Of a stretch of DNA of 64,000 nucleotides, positions 33,061 through 45,368 are shown piece by piece. The stretch spans positions 684,599,257-684,663,256 of the forward strand of contig NC_053391.1 in assembly GCF_905171765.1 (NCBI RefSeq). Reading direction: 5' to 3'. Source of the DNA: Bufo bufo. Taxonomy: Eukaryota > Chordata > Amphibia > Anura > Bufonidae. Each line of letters opens with the position of its first letter. Positions within the stretch are counted from its first letter, which is position 1. A model generated the notes under the pieces. That model was given only the letters and a program-made list of their open reading frames with translations. It was not told where the DNA came from and did not search any database. The position numbers and the translations under genes were made by a program.

Positions 33061-33954
33061 ACATTAAGGGGGACACTAACTACCACGGCTCTACTCCAAC
33101 AACATGAAGCAATTGAGGACTCAAACCTCACACTTTAGCTGCCAAAATCTGAGACTGCTCCTGCCCAGAACAATAATCTCCATGGACGTGCAGCGAAATA
33201 TTTGGAACATTTTGCCATTATCATGAAAATGGAGTGACAAGCACGTTCAGAAGAAATGTCACCTCTCCCCATGGAGCCCGGGAACAGATGCAGAGTCCCC
33301 GCAATCCAGTGAATTTCTAATCACGGCACATGTAGCCTGCGATATTGATCCTTCCGACAGAGCAGCAAGTGCCGGGTAATTATAACTCTCCGCTGAGCGC
33401 TTACAGATGTGGCTGTCACTTGTGATCAACGCCAAGATTATTTATTGGCTGCAGAACGGTAAAAAGGAAGGTGGAATTCTCCTTTAAAGACCTGCCTGCA
33501 CTGCCAGAAATCGCCAGAGCAGCCTTGGCTTATAATCTGCAGAGGGAATACTACATTATTTTTGGCATATTAAAAATGTTTCAAGACGGCCCTAAGTAAT
33601 CTGGATTTAATGACCTTTTAACAAGTGACAGCTAATTGTTATCCTGCCGCGGTAATAAACACGATAGTGCCCAGCGTGTGAGCTCCACAACCGACATCTC
33701 AGAGCCCGCTCTGCTTATCTTATTGCCGAGGACGACTGTCTGTAATTTAAAGTCATTTCAGGACCACTTCAACTCCAGCGGAGAGTATTCCGGCAGAAGA
33801 GACTGCTGAGCGCCGAGCTAAGCGACAATTAATTACTGCAACGTGCGAAGTCTGGACCGAGCGCTCCCAGAAATCATTAATATCCTCTGATCAGAGCAAA
33901 ACCAGGAGCTGCCAATCTACCCTTCAAAACCATTCAGACCTATATTCTACTCTA
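33061..33954. other. Single-copy stretch, possible conserved non-coding element
   Basis: This 0.9 kb contains no visible repeat, in sharp contrast to its surroundings. Its centre (33590-33680) is rich in homeobox-type core words (CTAATTG, TTTAATGACC, GGTAATAAACAC), as is ATTAATTACTG near 33830. It has no open frame of interest. Possible enhancer or conserved element; this is inference only. Confidence 0.3.
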
Positions 33955-36900
33955 CAGGAGCAGTATTATATTAGTTATATTCTTGTACATAGGAGGCAGT
34001 ATTATAGTAGTTATATTCCTGTACATAGGAGGCAGTATTATAGTAGTTATATTCTTGTACATAGGAGGCAGTATTATAGTAGTTATATTCCTGTACATAG
34101 GAGGCAGTATTATAGTAGTTATATTCTTGTACATAGGAGCAGTATTATAGTAGTTATATTCTTGTACATAGGAGCAGTATTATAGTAGTTATATTCTTGT
34201 ACATAGGAGCAGTATTATAGTAGTTATATTCTTGTACATAGGAGCAGTATTATAGTAGTTATATTCCTGTACATAGGAGGCAGTATTATAGTAGCTATAT
34301 TCTTGTACATAGGAGCAGTATTATAGTAGTTATATTCTTGTACATAGGAGGCAGTATTATAGTAGTTATATTCTTGTACATAGGAGCAGTATTATAGTAG
34401 TTATATTCTTGTACATAGGAGCAGTAATTATAGTAGTTATATTCTTGTACATAGGAGCAGTATTATAGTAGTTATATTCTTGTACATAGGAGCAGTATTA
34501 TAGTAGTTATATTCTTGTACATAGAAGAAGTATTATAGTAATTATATTCTTGTACATAGGAGGCAGTATTATAGTAGTTATATTCCTGTACATAGGAGGC
34601 AGTATTATAGTAGTTATATTCTTGTACATAGGAGCAATATTATAGTAGTTATATTCTTGTACATAGGAGCAGTATTATAGTAGTTATATTCATGTACATA
34701 GGAGGCAGTATTATAGTAGTTATATTCTTGTACATAGGAGCAGTATTATAGTAGTTATATTCTTGTACATAGGAGGCAGTATTATAGCAGTTATATTCTT
34801 GTACATAGGAGGCAGTATTATAGCAGTTATATTCTTGTACATAGGAGCAGTATTATAGCAGTTATATTCTTGTACATAGGAGCAGTATTATAGTAGTTAT
34901 ATTCTTGTACATAGGAGCAGTATTATAGTAGTTATATTCTTGTACATAGGAGGCAGTATTATAGTAGTTATATTCTTGTACATAGGAGCAGTATTATAGT
35001 AGTTATATTATAGTACATAGGAGCAGTATTATAGTAGTTATATTCTTGTACATAGGAGGCAGTATTATAGTAGTTATATTCTTGTACATAGGAGCAGTAT
35101 TATAGTAGTTATATTCTTGTACATAGGAGGCAGTATTATAGTAGTTATATTCCTGTACATAGGAGGCAGTATTATAGTAGTTATATTCTTGTACATAGGA
35201 GCAGTATTATAGTAGTTATATTCTTGTACATAGGAGCAGTATTATAGTAGTTATATTCTTGTATATTGGAGCAGTATTATAGTAGTTATATTCTTGTACA
35301 TTGGAGCAGTATTATAGTAGTTATATTCTTGTACATAGGAGCAGTATTATAGTAGTTATATTCTTGTACATAGGAGCGGTATTATAGTAGTTATATTCTT
35401 GTACATAGGAGCGGTATTATAGTAGTTATATTATTGTACATAGGAGGCAGTATTATAGTAGTTATATTCTTGTACATAGGAGCAGTATTATAGTAGTTAT
35501 ATTCTTGTACATAGGAGGCAGTATTATAGTAGTTATATTCTTGTATATAGGAGCAGTATTATAGTAGTTATATTCTTGTACATAGGAGCAGTATTATAGT
35601 AGTTATATTCTTGTACATAGGAGGCAGTATTATAGTAGTTATATTCTTGTATATAGGAGCAGTATTATAGTAGTTATATTCTTGTACATAGGAGCAGTAT
35701 TATAGTAGTTATATTCTTGTACATAGGAGGCAGTATTATAGTAGTTATATTCTTGTACCTAGGAACAGTATTATAGTAATTATATTCTTGTACATAGGAG
35801 GCAGTATTATAGCAGTTATATTCTTGTATATAGGAGCAGTATTATAGTAGTTATATTCTTGTACATAGGAGCAGTATTATAGTAGTTATATTCTTGTACA
35901 TAGGAGCAGTATTATAGTAGTTATATTCTTGTACATAGGAGGCAGTATTATAGTAGTTATATTCTTGTATATAGGAGCAGTATTATAGTAGTTATATTCT
36001 TGTACATAGGAGCAGTATTATAGTAGTTATATTCTTGTACATAGGAGGCAGTATTATAGTAGTTATATTCTTGTACCTAGGAACAGTATTATAGTAATTA
36101 TATTCTTGTACATAGGAGGCAGTATTATAGCAGTTATATTCTTGTATATAGGAGCAGTATTATAGTAGTTATATTCTTGTACATAGGAGCAGTATTATAG
36201 TAGTTATATTCTTGTACATAGGAGACAGTATTATAGTAGTTATATTCTTGTACATAGGAGGCAGTATTATAGTAGTTATATTCCTGTACATAGGAGCAGT
36301 ATTATAGTAGTTATATTCTTGTACATAGGAGCAGTATTATAGTAGTTATATTCTTGTACATAGGAGCAGTATTATAGTAGTTATATTCTTGTACATAGGA
36401 GCAGTATTATAGTAGTTATATTCTTGTATATTGGAGCAGTATTATAGTAGTTATATTCTTGTACATAGGAGGCAGCATTATAGTAGTTATATTCCTGTAC
36501 ATAGGAGCAGTATTATAGTAGTTATATTCCTGTACATAGGAGCAGTATTATAGTAGTTATATTCCTGTACATAGGAGCAGTATTATAGTAGTTATATTCC
36601 TGTACATAGGAGCAGTATTATAGTAGTTATATTCTTGTATATAGGAGGCAGTATTATAGTAGTTATATTCCTGTACATAGGAGCAGTAGTATAGTAGTTA
36701 TATTCTTGTATATAGGAGCAGTATTATAGTAGTTATATTCCTGTACATAGGAGCAGTATTATAGTAGTTATATTCTTGTACATAGGAGCAGTATTATAGT
36801 AGTTCTATTCTTGTACATAGTAGGCAGTATTATAGTAGTTCTATTCTTGTACATAGGAGCAGTATTATAGTAGTTATATTCTTGTACAGAGGAGCAGAAT

Positions 36901-38125
36901 TATAGTAGTTATATTCCTGTACATAGGAGCAGTATTATAGTAGGTATATTCTTGTACGTAGGAGGCAGTATTATAGTAGTTATATTCTTGTACATAGGAG
37001 CAGTATTATAGTAGTTATATTCTTGTACATAGGAGCAGTATTATAGTAGTTATATTCTTGTACATAGGAGCAGTATTATAGTAGTTATATTCTTGTACAT
37101 AGGAGGCAGTATTATAGTAGTTATATTCTTGTACATAGGAGGCAGTATTATAGTAGTTATATTCCTGCACATAGGAGCAGTACTATAGTAGTTATATTCT
37201 TGTACATAGGAGGCAGTATTATAGTAGTTATATTCCTGTACATAGGAGCAGTATTATAGTAGTTATATTCTTGTATATAGGAGCAGTATTATAGTAGTTA
37301 TATTCTTGTACATAGTAGGCAGTATTATAGTAGTTATATTCTTGTACATAGGAGCAGTATTATAGTAGTTATATTCTTGTACATAGGAGCAGTATTATAG
37401 TAGTTATATTCTTGTACACAGGAGCAGTATTATAGTAGTTATATTCTTGTACATAGGAGGCAGTATTATAGTAGGTATATTCTTGTACATAGGAGGCAGT
37501 ATTATAGTAGTTATATTCTTGTACACAGGAGCAGTATTATAGTAGTTATATTCTTGTACGTAGGAGGCAGTATTATAGTAGTTATATTCTTGTACATAGG
37601 AGCAGTATTATAGTAGTTATATTCTTGTACATAGGAGCAGTATTATAGTAGTTATATTCTTGTACATAGGAGCAGTATTATAGTAGTTATATTCTTGTAC
37701 ATAGGAGGCAGTATTATAGTAGTTATATTCTTGTACATAGGAGGCAGTATTATAGTAGTTATATTCTTGTACATAGGAGCAGTATTATAGTAGTTATATT
37801 CTTGTACATAGGAGCAGTATTATAGTAGTTATATTCTTGTACATAGGAGGTAGTATTATAGTAGTTATATTCTTGTACATTGGAGGCAGTATTATAGTAG
37901 TTATATTCCTGTATATAGGAGCAGTATTATAGTAGTTATATTCTTGTACATAGGGGGCAGTATTATAGTAGTTATATTCTTGTACATAGGAGCAGTATTA
38001 TAGTAGTTATATTCCTGTATATAGGAGCAGTATTATAGTAGTTATATTCTTGTACATAGGGGGCAGTATTGTAGTAGTTATATTCTTGTACATAGGAGCA
38101 GTATTATAGTAGTTATATTCATGTA
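33955..38125 (-). repeat. Minisatellite array 3, 35/36-bp unit, inverted
   Basis: About 118 copies of the same unit as array 1 on the minus strand, more diverged than arrays 1 and 2. A block with the rare TACCTAGGAACAGTATTATA variant recurs 318 bp apart (35756 and 36074), nine units, indicating a local duplication. Confidence 0.97.
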
Positions 38126-39500
38126 AGTACGTGTATAATGAAGCTGCATTAAGCTGTCTTATAATTTGGTTGTATTTTTCTTCATATATTTTGCACATTG
38201 GCAATATTTATGAACAGAACTTTCCGGGAAGAGGTAAATGATGAGAGAACAAGTGAAAGTGATATGTTGTCGGAAGGAGAAATCTAGGACAAAGCTCTGA
38301 AATAAGATATGCAAGATGTAAAGAACAGTTACAAAGACCTTGTAATGGTGGACTAAGAAACACGAGGGCTGATCGCTGTAACATTACACGAGACGTGAAC
38401 ACAATATACACTATGGGGGGAACATTATCTGCTCTTCATCCCAAATCCACCAAGCTGGGGTTGGAGCCTCCTTGTTTAACTCCCCCCCCCCCTTAACTAT
38501 CAGGGTTCAACACACCCTTAAATCACCACCTTTACCACTGAACCATCAGGGGTCTTCTCCCAACTGAACCAATATTGGTCAAATGCAAGTAACCTACCAG
38601 GTGCCTTGGTACTCAGTTGATTTGGTCTTTGGGGCTATGACGGTACTGAGGAGGTCTTCACAGTAGGCAGAGCTACCTCACCATGCAAAAAATGTGTTTG
38701 TATGCATACAGTACAAAGTCGTACATATGGTGTGGGTTATGTGTGGAAGGTCCAGGAGCCTCAATCTATGTTGTGGGATGACATTCTGAATCTATCTAGA
38801 TGGGTCTGCAGTCATAATTAGGGCATGTTGCACACATACCCTCTTAGGGACTGTTACATTTTTTTCATGAATGAATTAGCATCTTCTGGTTGTACACTGG
38901 TGTCCCATAGGTGCCATTAGTAGTAATTATTCTACAAGCCAACAATGGTCATTGTGAACTGTAAATAAAACTGCCTTCAAAACTGAGCACAGCGCCAACT
39001 GTATGCATAACGTGCCATCAGTACCCCTAGGGGCTGAACACTGTCATTTAACAAACAAGATACCGGAAATTGCAAATGCAAATTGCTTCCTTTTAATGGA
39101 AAAGTACCCGAGCTGGAATTAAACATTCATCTACGGGATATTTCTGCTACTCCAAGCATTTCATATGTAATGCAAATTAGACCTAATTGTCATTACAAGT
39201 ATGTGTTCAGTTCCTATGCATACACAGAATGGTGAACAGATGTCGTCAATATATCTGGACTAAATATATACTTTAGTCACAAGGCTTTTCACAAATTCTA
39301 CTCACTTCCAAAACTATCAAACATTGAAAATTTAAAGATGAACTTTTTTCATAATTATCTATTCAAATATTTCAAAAGTAATTACAGATATGATAGTAAG
39401 AGAACATGGAAGGAGAGGAAGGAAGAAGACAAGGAACAATTAAAAAGAATATCACAAAGAAGTAGGGGAGGAAAAGCTGGAAAATAATGAAAAGATAAAG
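38126..39500. other. Mostly single-copy; candidate conserved block near 39.05-39.24 kb
   Basis: No exon or transposon end is seen. At 39070-39200 the words TGCAAATGCAAATTGC, GTAATGCAAATTAGACC and CTAATTGTCATTAC (octamer and homeobox cores) cluster in repeat-free text. An 11-C run lies near 38483-38493. Confidence 0.4.
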
Positions 39501-40600
39501 AATTAGGAACAGAGGCAAAACAATGAAGAGAAAAAAAAAATTAAATACGCAAATGGCGAAGAAGAAAGAAGAAAGAAGAAAGAAGAAAGAAGAAAGAAGA
39601 AAGAAGAAAGAAGAAAGAAGAAAGAAGAAAGAAGAAGAAGAAGAAGAAGAAGACAGAAGAGAAGAAGAGAAGAAGAGGAGGACAGAAGAGAAGAAGAAGA
39701 AGAGGAGGACAGAAGAGAAGAAGAAGAAGAGGAGGACAGAAGAGAAGAAGAAGAGGAGGAGGACAAAAGAGAAGAAGAAGAGGAGGAGGACAAAAGAGAA
39801 GAAGAAGAAGAGGAGGACAGAAGAGAAGAAGAAGAGGAGGAGGACAAAAGAGAAGAAGAAGAGGAGGAGGACAAAAGAGAAGAAGAAGAGGAGGAGGACA
39901 GAAGAGAAGAAGAAGAGGAGGAGGACAGAAGAGAAGAAGAAGAGGAGGAGGACAGAAGAGAAGAAGAAGAGGAGGAGGACAGAAGAGAAGGACAGAAGAG
40001 AAGGACAGAAGAGAAGGACAGAAGAGAAGAAGAACAGAAGAGAAGGACAGAAGAGAAGGACAGAAGAGAAGGACAGAAGAGAAGGACAGAAGAGAAGGAC
40101 AGAAGAGAAGGACAGAAGAGAAGGACAGAAGAGAACACAAGAGACGAAGAAGAGGATAGAAGAGAAGAGGATAGGAGAGTAGAAGAAGAGGACAGAAGAG
40201 GACGATGGGAGAGTAAAAGAGGAGAAGAATTAGTAGAGGACGAAAGAGGAAGACGGAAGAGAAGAGGAAGACGGAAGAGAAGAGGAAGACGGAAGAGAAG
40301 AGGAAGACGGAAGAGAAGAGGAAGACGGAAGAGAAGAGGAAGACGGAAGAGAAGAGGAAGACGGAAGAGAAGAGGAAGACTGAAGAGAAGAGGAAGACTG
40401 AAGAGAAGAGGATGACGGAAGAGAAGAGGATGACGGAAGAGAAGAGGATGACGGAGGAGAAGAGGATGACGGAGGAGAAGAGGATGACGGAGGAGAAGAG
40501 GATGACGGAGGAGAAGAGGATGACGGAAGAGAAGAGGATGACGGAAGAGAAGAGGATGACGGAAGAGAAGAGGATGACGGAAGAGAAGAGGATGACATCT
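39405..40600. repeat. Polypurine tract of about 1.2 kb
   Basis: The plus strand is almost pure A/G. It runs through AAGAAGA units, GAAGAAGAGGAGGACAGAAG units, GGACAGAAGAGAA units and finally GGAAGACGGAAGAGAAGA and GGATGACGGAAGAGAAGA units of 18 bp. Very long open frames on both strands are artefacts. Such tracts can form triplex DNA. Confidence 0.93.
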
Positions 40601-41480
40601 TTCTTTCTGTAGACTGCCTCGGACAAAACTGCTCCATCTAGTCCACTGAGCCACAGGGGTTACACAGCCTTACACATTACAATATTTTTTACTAATTATA
40701 CCCCACCTTCAACAAGAAATAATTAAAAAGTTACATTCTGGATTGCAGAAAACACTTACATAACAAAAAATATATATATACGCCGCTATCACTCCTCTGT
40801 GTGAGAACACTGACAGGTATCATATGGTCTCCTTTACACCAGGCAATGACCGGGAACAATGAATGGAAACGGCAATTGTTCACCCGATCATTGCCCCATG
40901 TAAAAGGCTCTTAAAACAACACTTCAAGAAGGAAATAGATATTTTGCACCAGTATATAATACAGATTATTCAGTCACTGAAAACTCTTGCTTTGAGATAA
41001 AAATAAAAAACTGTTGTTTGAAGAAAATACATCTAGAAAAGTCCCTCTGGGACACGACTGTAACTCCCAAACAAGATTACAAAACATAAAATGTGGCCCT
41101 AATGAAATGCTAATCGCTTGTCTTTATCTTTTGCTGTGCAAGTATCTAGTAATGAGCACTACACAGAAAACCAATTAATTATTACTCGGCTGAGATCAGA
41201 TTGTGCAGCCGGTGTTTAGACAGAGTAGGCATAAAAAAGGGCTGCAAAAAGGGACCCAATGCAGACAAAAAAAAAATAATCTTCAAAAACGTAGACCTGC
41301 CAGGCAGACCGATAACATCTCCAGGAAATACACATTATTTATTTTGGCATCTACCTTGTTTACTTTGAATCATCAACTGAAGTAATAGCTCAGCACATCC
41401 CAGCCAAGACATGTTAGAATGGTCATCATCTGATTGGTTTATATTTTTGCATACATTTGAACTAAAATTACATTCCTAAA
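40601..41480. other. Single-copy and decayed MITE; candidate conserved block
   Basis: 40830-40920 has imperfect inverted ends (GTCTCCTTTACACCAGGCAA and TTGCCCCATGTAAAAGGCTC), a small decayed MITE. 41090-41200 is repeat-free with ATGCTAATCGCTTGTC, AGTAATGAGC and CCAATTAATTATTACTCGG, which resembles conserved non-coding sequence. Confidence 0.35.
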
Positions 41481-41489
41481 AGTAAATAA

Positions 41490-42700
41490 TCAAATCAAAT
41501 AAAAAAAGAGTCAAAAAAATTAGACTTGGTCATTTATTTATTGAGGTAAATAATCCAAGATGACATGTCTGAGTGGCAAAAGTATGTGAACCTGTAGAAT
41601 TGGTAGATAATCTGAAGGTGAGATTAGAGTCAGGTTTTTCCAATCAATGGGATGACAATCAGGTGTGAGGGGTCGGCCTATTTTTTGCAAAGTCCGAACT
41701 TCAAAACACGTTTATGGAAGTGTATAGTAACGAAAAAAGATTTCCGAGGACCTCAAAATAAGAGTTGTTGCTCATCAGGCTAAAAAATATTTTAAAACCA
41801 TCTCTAAAGAGTTTGGACTCTACCAATCTACAGTAAACAGACTGTGTACAAATTTAAGATCATTATTACCCAAGGAATGGTCGACCAACAAAAATCACGC
41901 CACGAGCAACACATGTAATACTCCATATTTATCATGTTGACTTTATAATAAATTAGCAAAAAAGTCCCAAAGTCACTTCAGTGAGGGGATGGCACAGAAC
42001 CTAAAGTAACCTCTAAGCAACTGAAGGCCTTTCTCACATTAGCTAATATTTAACATTCATGAGTCCACCATCAGGAGGACAATAACAATGAGATCCCTCT
42101 GATGATTTGGAAACTCTTTGTGGACCATGACTTTTGCTGTGGGATGCGACCAAGAAAATTTCTTTGGGGTCAATCAGAGGCACTTTACATGATGGCCGGT
42201 GTATGCTGACTACTATTTAACAGGATTGTGAATGTGATTGCTTAATTCTAAACACAGCTACATCCCCAGTTATAAGAGGGTGTGCACACTTATGCAACCA
42301 CATTATTTTAGTTATTTTTTCTTTTCTTCCCTCTACCTAAAAGATTTCAGTTTGTTTTTCAATTGAGTTGTACAGTTTATAGGTCACATTAAAGGTGGAA
42401 AAAGTTCTGAAATGATTTATCTTTGTCTCATTTTTTTACATCACAGAAACCGAACATTTTAACAGGGGTGTGTAGACTTTTTATATCCACTGTACATGTA
42501 TGGTGAATGACCACTTCATTCCTGTATATGATGATCCCCGGTTATAAATTGAGTTCCACAATGTTCTTTTACGAGAGCAGCGGCTTGCTGCCATGCCCAC
42601 CATTGCTGCCATGCCCACCATTGTTGTCTCATTTTTTTACATCACAGAAACCTGACATTTTAACAGGGGTGTGTAGACTTTTTATATCCACTGTACAAGA
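41490..42700 (+). mobile_element. Decayed Tc1-like element(s)
   Basis: 41735-41900 on the plus strand reads EDLKIRVVAHQAKKYFKTIS and GLYQSTVNRL, the helix-turn-helix part of a Tc1-like transposase, with stops and frameshifts after it. The right part ends GGTGTGTAGACTTTTTATAT then CCACTGTAC at about 42490. That same end occurs again at 42627-42696, so either two elements are nested or the terminus was duplicated. I could not find the matching left TIR. Confidence 0.65.
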
Positions 42701-42792
42701 CTGTAAGCTCCTAGGGACAGGGACTGAAGTGAACAAATACAAACTGTGCTCAGAGCTGCACAATATGGAGGTGCTATAGAAATAACAAGAAA
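42697..42792 (+). mobile_element. Non-LTR retroelement 3' tail fragment
   Basis: GACTGTAAGCTCCTAGGGAC, then GAGCTGCACAATATGGAGG and a CTATAGAAATAA end follow the pattern of short 3'-tail fragments common in frogs; the tail near 9604-9655 is the same type. Confidence 0.4.
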
Positions 42793-42854
42793 AACATACA
42801 AAATTCTAAGTTTTATGGGACCGTCACTTCCCTTTCCCATGCAGTAGTATACAA

Positions 42855-43935
42855 AGAAGGGAGAATGATCAGAAAGGAGGAGGACAATGGAATAAAACAA
42901 ATGGAGAAAAGCAAAAAAAGACAGGAAAGATAAAAAGAGAGGAGAGAGAAGGGAAGGAAGGAAAAGAGGAAAGAAAAGTAAGGAGCGAGGAAAGGAAGGA
43001 AGGAAGGAAAAGAGGGAACAAACAAAGGAGCAATGAATGGAAGGAAAAGAAGGGAAGAAAGGAAAAAGGAGAATGCAAAGGAAGAAAAGAAGGAGCAACA
43101 GAATAAAGGAAGGAGAGAGAAACCGCAAAAAGGAAGAAAGGGGAAAAAGAAAGGCAGAAAGAAAAAAGGAGGACGGAAGGAAGGAAAAGAGAGGAAAGGG
43201 AAGGAAGGGTGGAGGGAGAGAGAAAAGAAGAAGAAAGAGGAAAGAGAAGAAACCAGAAAAGGGAAAAAAGAAGAGAAGAAAGGGAAAAAAGGAGAGAAGA
43301 GAGGGAAGGAAGGAGAGAGAATGAAAAGGGAGGGAAGGAATAAAAGAGATAAGGGAAGAAAGGAAGGATAGTGGAAAGGGAAGAAGGGAAGGATATAGAA
43401 AAGTAAAGAGGAAGCATAGAGGAAAGGGAAAAAAGGAAGGATAGAAAAAAAGGGAAGGAGAAAGGAAAAGGATGGAAGAAAAGAAAGAAGAAGAGAGGAC
43501 AGAGTAGTAAGGAAGTAAGGCTGGAAGGAAGGAGAGAGGAGAGGGACGGAGGAAGAGAGAAAAAAGGGAAGAAAGGGAAGAAAAGAGGAAAAGGGAAAAG
43601 GGAAAAGGAGAGAAGAGAGGGAATGAAGGAATGAGAGAGGAAAGGGAAGGAAAGGAAGAAGGATATGAGGGGGGAAAGGATTGAAGGAAAGAGGATAAGG
43701 AAAAAAGGAAGGAGGGGAGGAAGGAAGATAGAAAGGAAGGAAGAAGAGAGGAAGGAAAGGACAAGAAGGAAAGAAGGAGAAAAGGATGAACAGAGAGAAG
43801 GCGGAAATAAGATGGTACAGAGGGAAGTAAATAAGCAAAGAGAGAGGGTAGGAGGAACAGAAGCAGAAAAAAAAAAGTAGGACAGGAAAGAAGAAGACAG
43901 GGAGAGAAGGAAGGAAAAAAGGAGGGTCGAACAAA
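42855..43935. repeat. Second polypurine tract, about 1.1 kb
   Basis: Almost pure A/G on the plus strand with irregular GGAAGGAAGGAAAAGAGG and GGGAAGAAAGG words, less periodic than the tract at 39.4-40.6 kb. Frames of up to 376 codons are composition artefacts. Confidence 0.92.
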
Positions 43936-44449
43936 GGATACAATTTGAATATAAAGCTTTATGTTCGAGCGGTTACAGAAGTGTCATGCTCAGATGTGTC
44001 ACCACGTGTTAATCAGTTGTGTCCCGACCAATTACATGACTCAGAATTTCCCTAATGGAAAATCTTTTGTTGGCCGGGGAAACATAGAATCACTGCTGAG
44101 GAACAGAAGGACTTGTACAGAGCGATACATATTCATGACGACTAAAAATATCCTGCAAAGGGCTTTATTTCCTCTGATCCCAGCGGAGTCACAATAACTA
44201 TTGTCACGAAAGGTGAAAACACAAGAAACAGAATTTACTTTTTTTTTTTTTTTATAGAATAGAATTGATTTTATTATTAAATCATTTTTATGGCACTGAT
44301 GGAAACAAACCAAAAAATAAAACATGTCAGACCATGTAGGAAAATGTCAGGCTGTATAGGGACACAAGAATGCTAATACCCAGCTGTCCCTTTAGTCAAA
44401 TATTTCTAGGAGGAATAACTGATGAACTGTAAACCTACCTCTTTGGCCC
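43936..44449. other. No recognised feature
   Basis: Single-copy-looking sequence with a long T run at 44239-44255. No exon or transposon end is seen. Confidence 0.4.
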
Positions 44450-44995
44450 AGATGTCACTTTCTTGTTATCCTGAATCCAGCTATATCTTCATTCTTCTCC
44501 TCCCACTTTCTAAAACTCAGCACAGACAAAACTGAATTTGTCTTTCACCCATGTCACTCAGCCCACCGACCTGGCCTATCCATTACAGTCAATAGCACAA
44601 TGCTTTCTCCAGTCTCGCAGGTCCGCTGCCCGGGAATAACATCTGAGTCTGCCCTGTCCATTATACCACATTTCCAAACCCTCACATCCACCTGCCGCTA
44701 TTAACTTAAAAACATCTCTCGCATTCGCTCATGCCTCACCCCTGTGTCATCTAAAATACTAGTGCATGCCCTCGTCATCTCCCGCCTGGACTATTGCAAC
44801 AACCTACTCTGTGGCCTCACATGTAATTTATTCTCAAATCTGCTGCCTGGTAATCCACCTCTCCCCCAGATACCCCTCTGCCTCTCCCCCCTCTGCCAAT
44901 CCCTTCCCTGGGCTCCCCAGTGCCCAGCGAATTCAGTTTAAAATACTAACAAATACATATAAGGCCGTCCACAACCTGAGGGTTTAATTGACAGG
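44450..44995 (+). pseudogene. LINE reverse transcriptase fossil (L2/CR1-like C-terminal part)
   Basis: The plus strand, with frameshifts, reads LSTDKTEFVF near 44517, [20 protein letters not shown] at 44747-44806 and KILTNTYKAVHNL at 44940-44978. In L2/CR1-type LINEs the A/S-R-LDYCN-LL motif and the later ILL.TYKALHGL-like motif lie after the polymerase core, in this order and spacing. The FADD core is missing and stops interrupt the rest, so only the 3' part of an old 5'-truncated copy remains. Confidence 0.7.
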
Positions 44996-44999
44996 GTTC

Positions 45000-45368
45000 A
45001 CGGGCCACAGCCCCTCCCCTCCTCCTAACTATTAAAATAATGTTAATTATATTCATTGGTGGTCTCCCCCTCCACCCAGTATTGTCTTAATTGGTGGTGC
45101 AGTGGCCACAGGGTCCCCTCACCTCCTCCTCAGTATTATCTTCTCATTGGTGGCCAGCGGCATCCACGTCACAGTGGGGAAAGACTCCTTCTCCACTGTG
45201 CCAGTTCAGGAATACATGGTGCGCAGTGAGGGCGGCGTGTGCCATGTTCTCTAACAGATACTAGACTGCGCATCCTAGTATCAGAAAATAGCAAATCCCG
45301 GTATCGGATCAATCCGGGTACAAAAGTATCGAATGGGTATTGAAAGTTCGATACCCGGTGCAACCCTA
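45000..45368. mobile_element. hAT-like element, right end only
   Basis: The right end GTTCGATACCCGGTGCAACC then CTA reads, in reverse, TAGGGTTGCACCGGGTATCG, a hAT-style terminus. Inside, three imperfect ~60-bp repeats contain ATTGGTGGT and AGTATTATCTT text. Minisatellite array 4 starts at the base after the terminus. No left end was found. Confidence 0.5.

Noticed and set aside
39503..40654. Frames of up to 383 codons, Ser/Leu-rich or Glu/Lys/Arg-rich
   Set aside because: They come from the pure purine tract; there is no codon structure, no domain and no splice context.
42682..43943. Frames of 360-376 codons rich in Phe, Leu and Ser, resembling membrane proteins
   Set aside because: These are the pyrimidine strand of the second purine tract; the hydrophobicity follows from TTC, TCC and CTT codons only.
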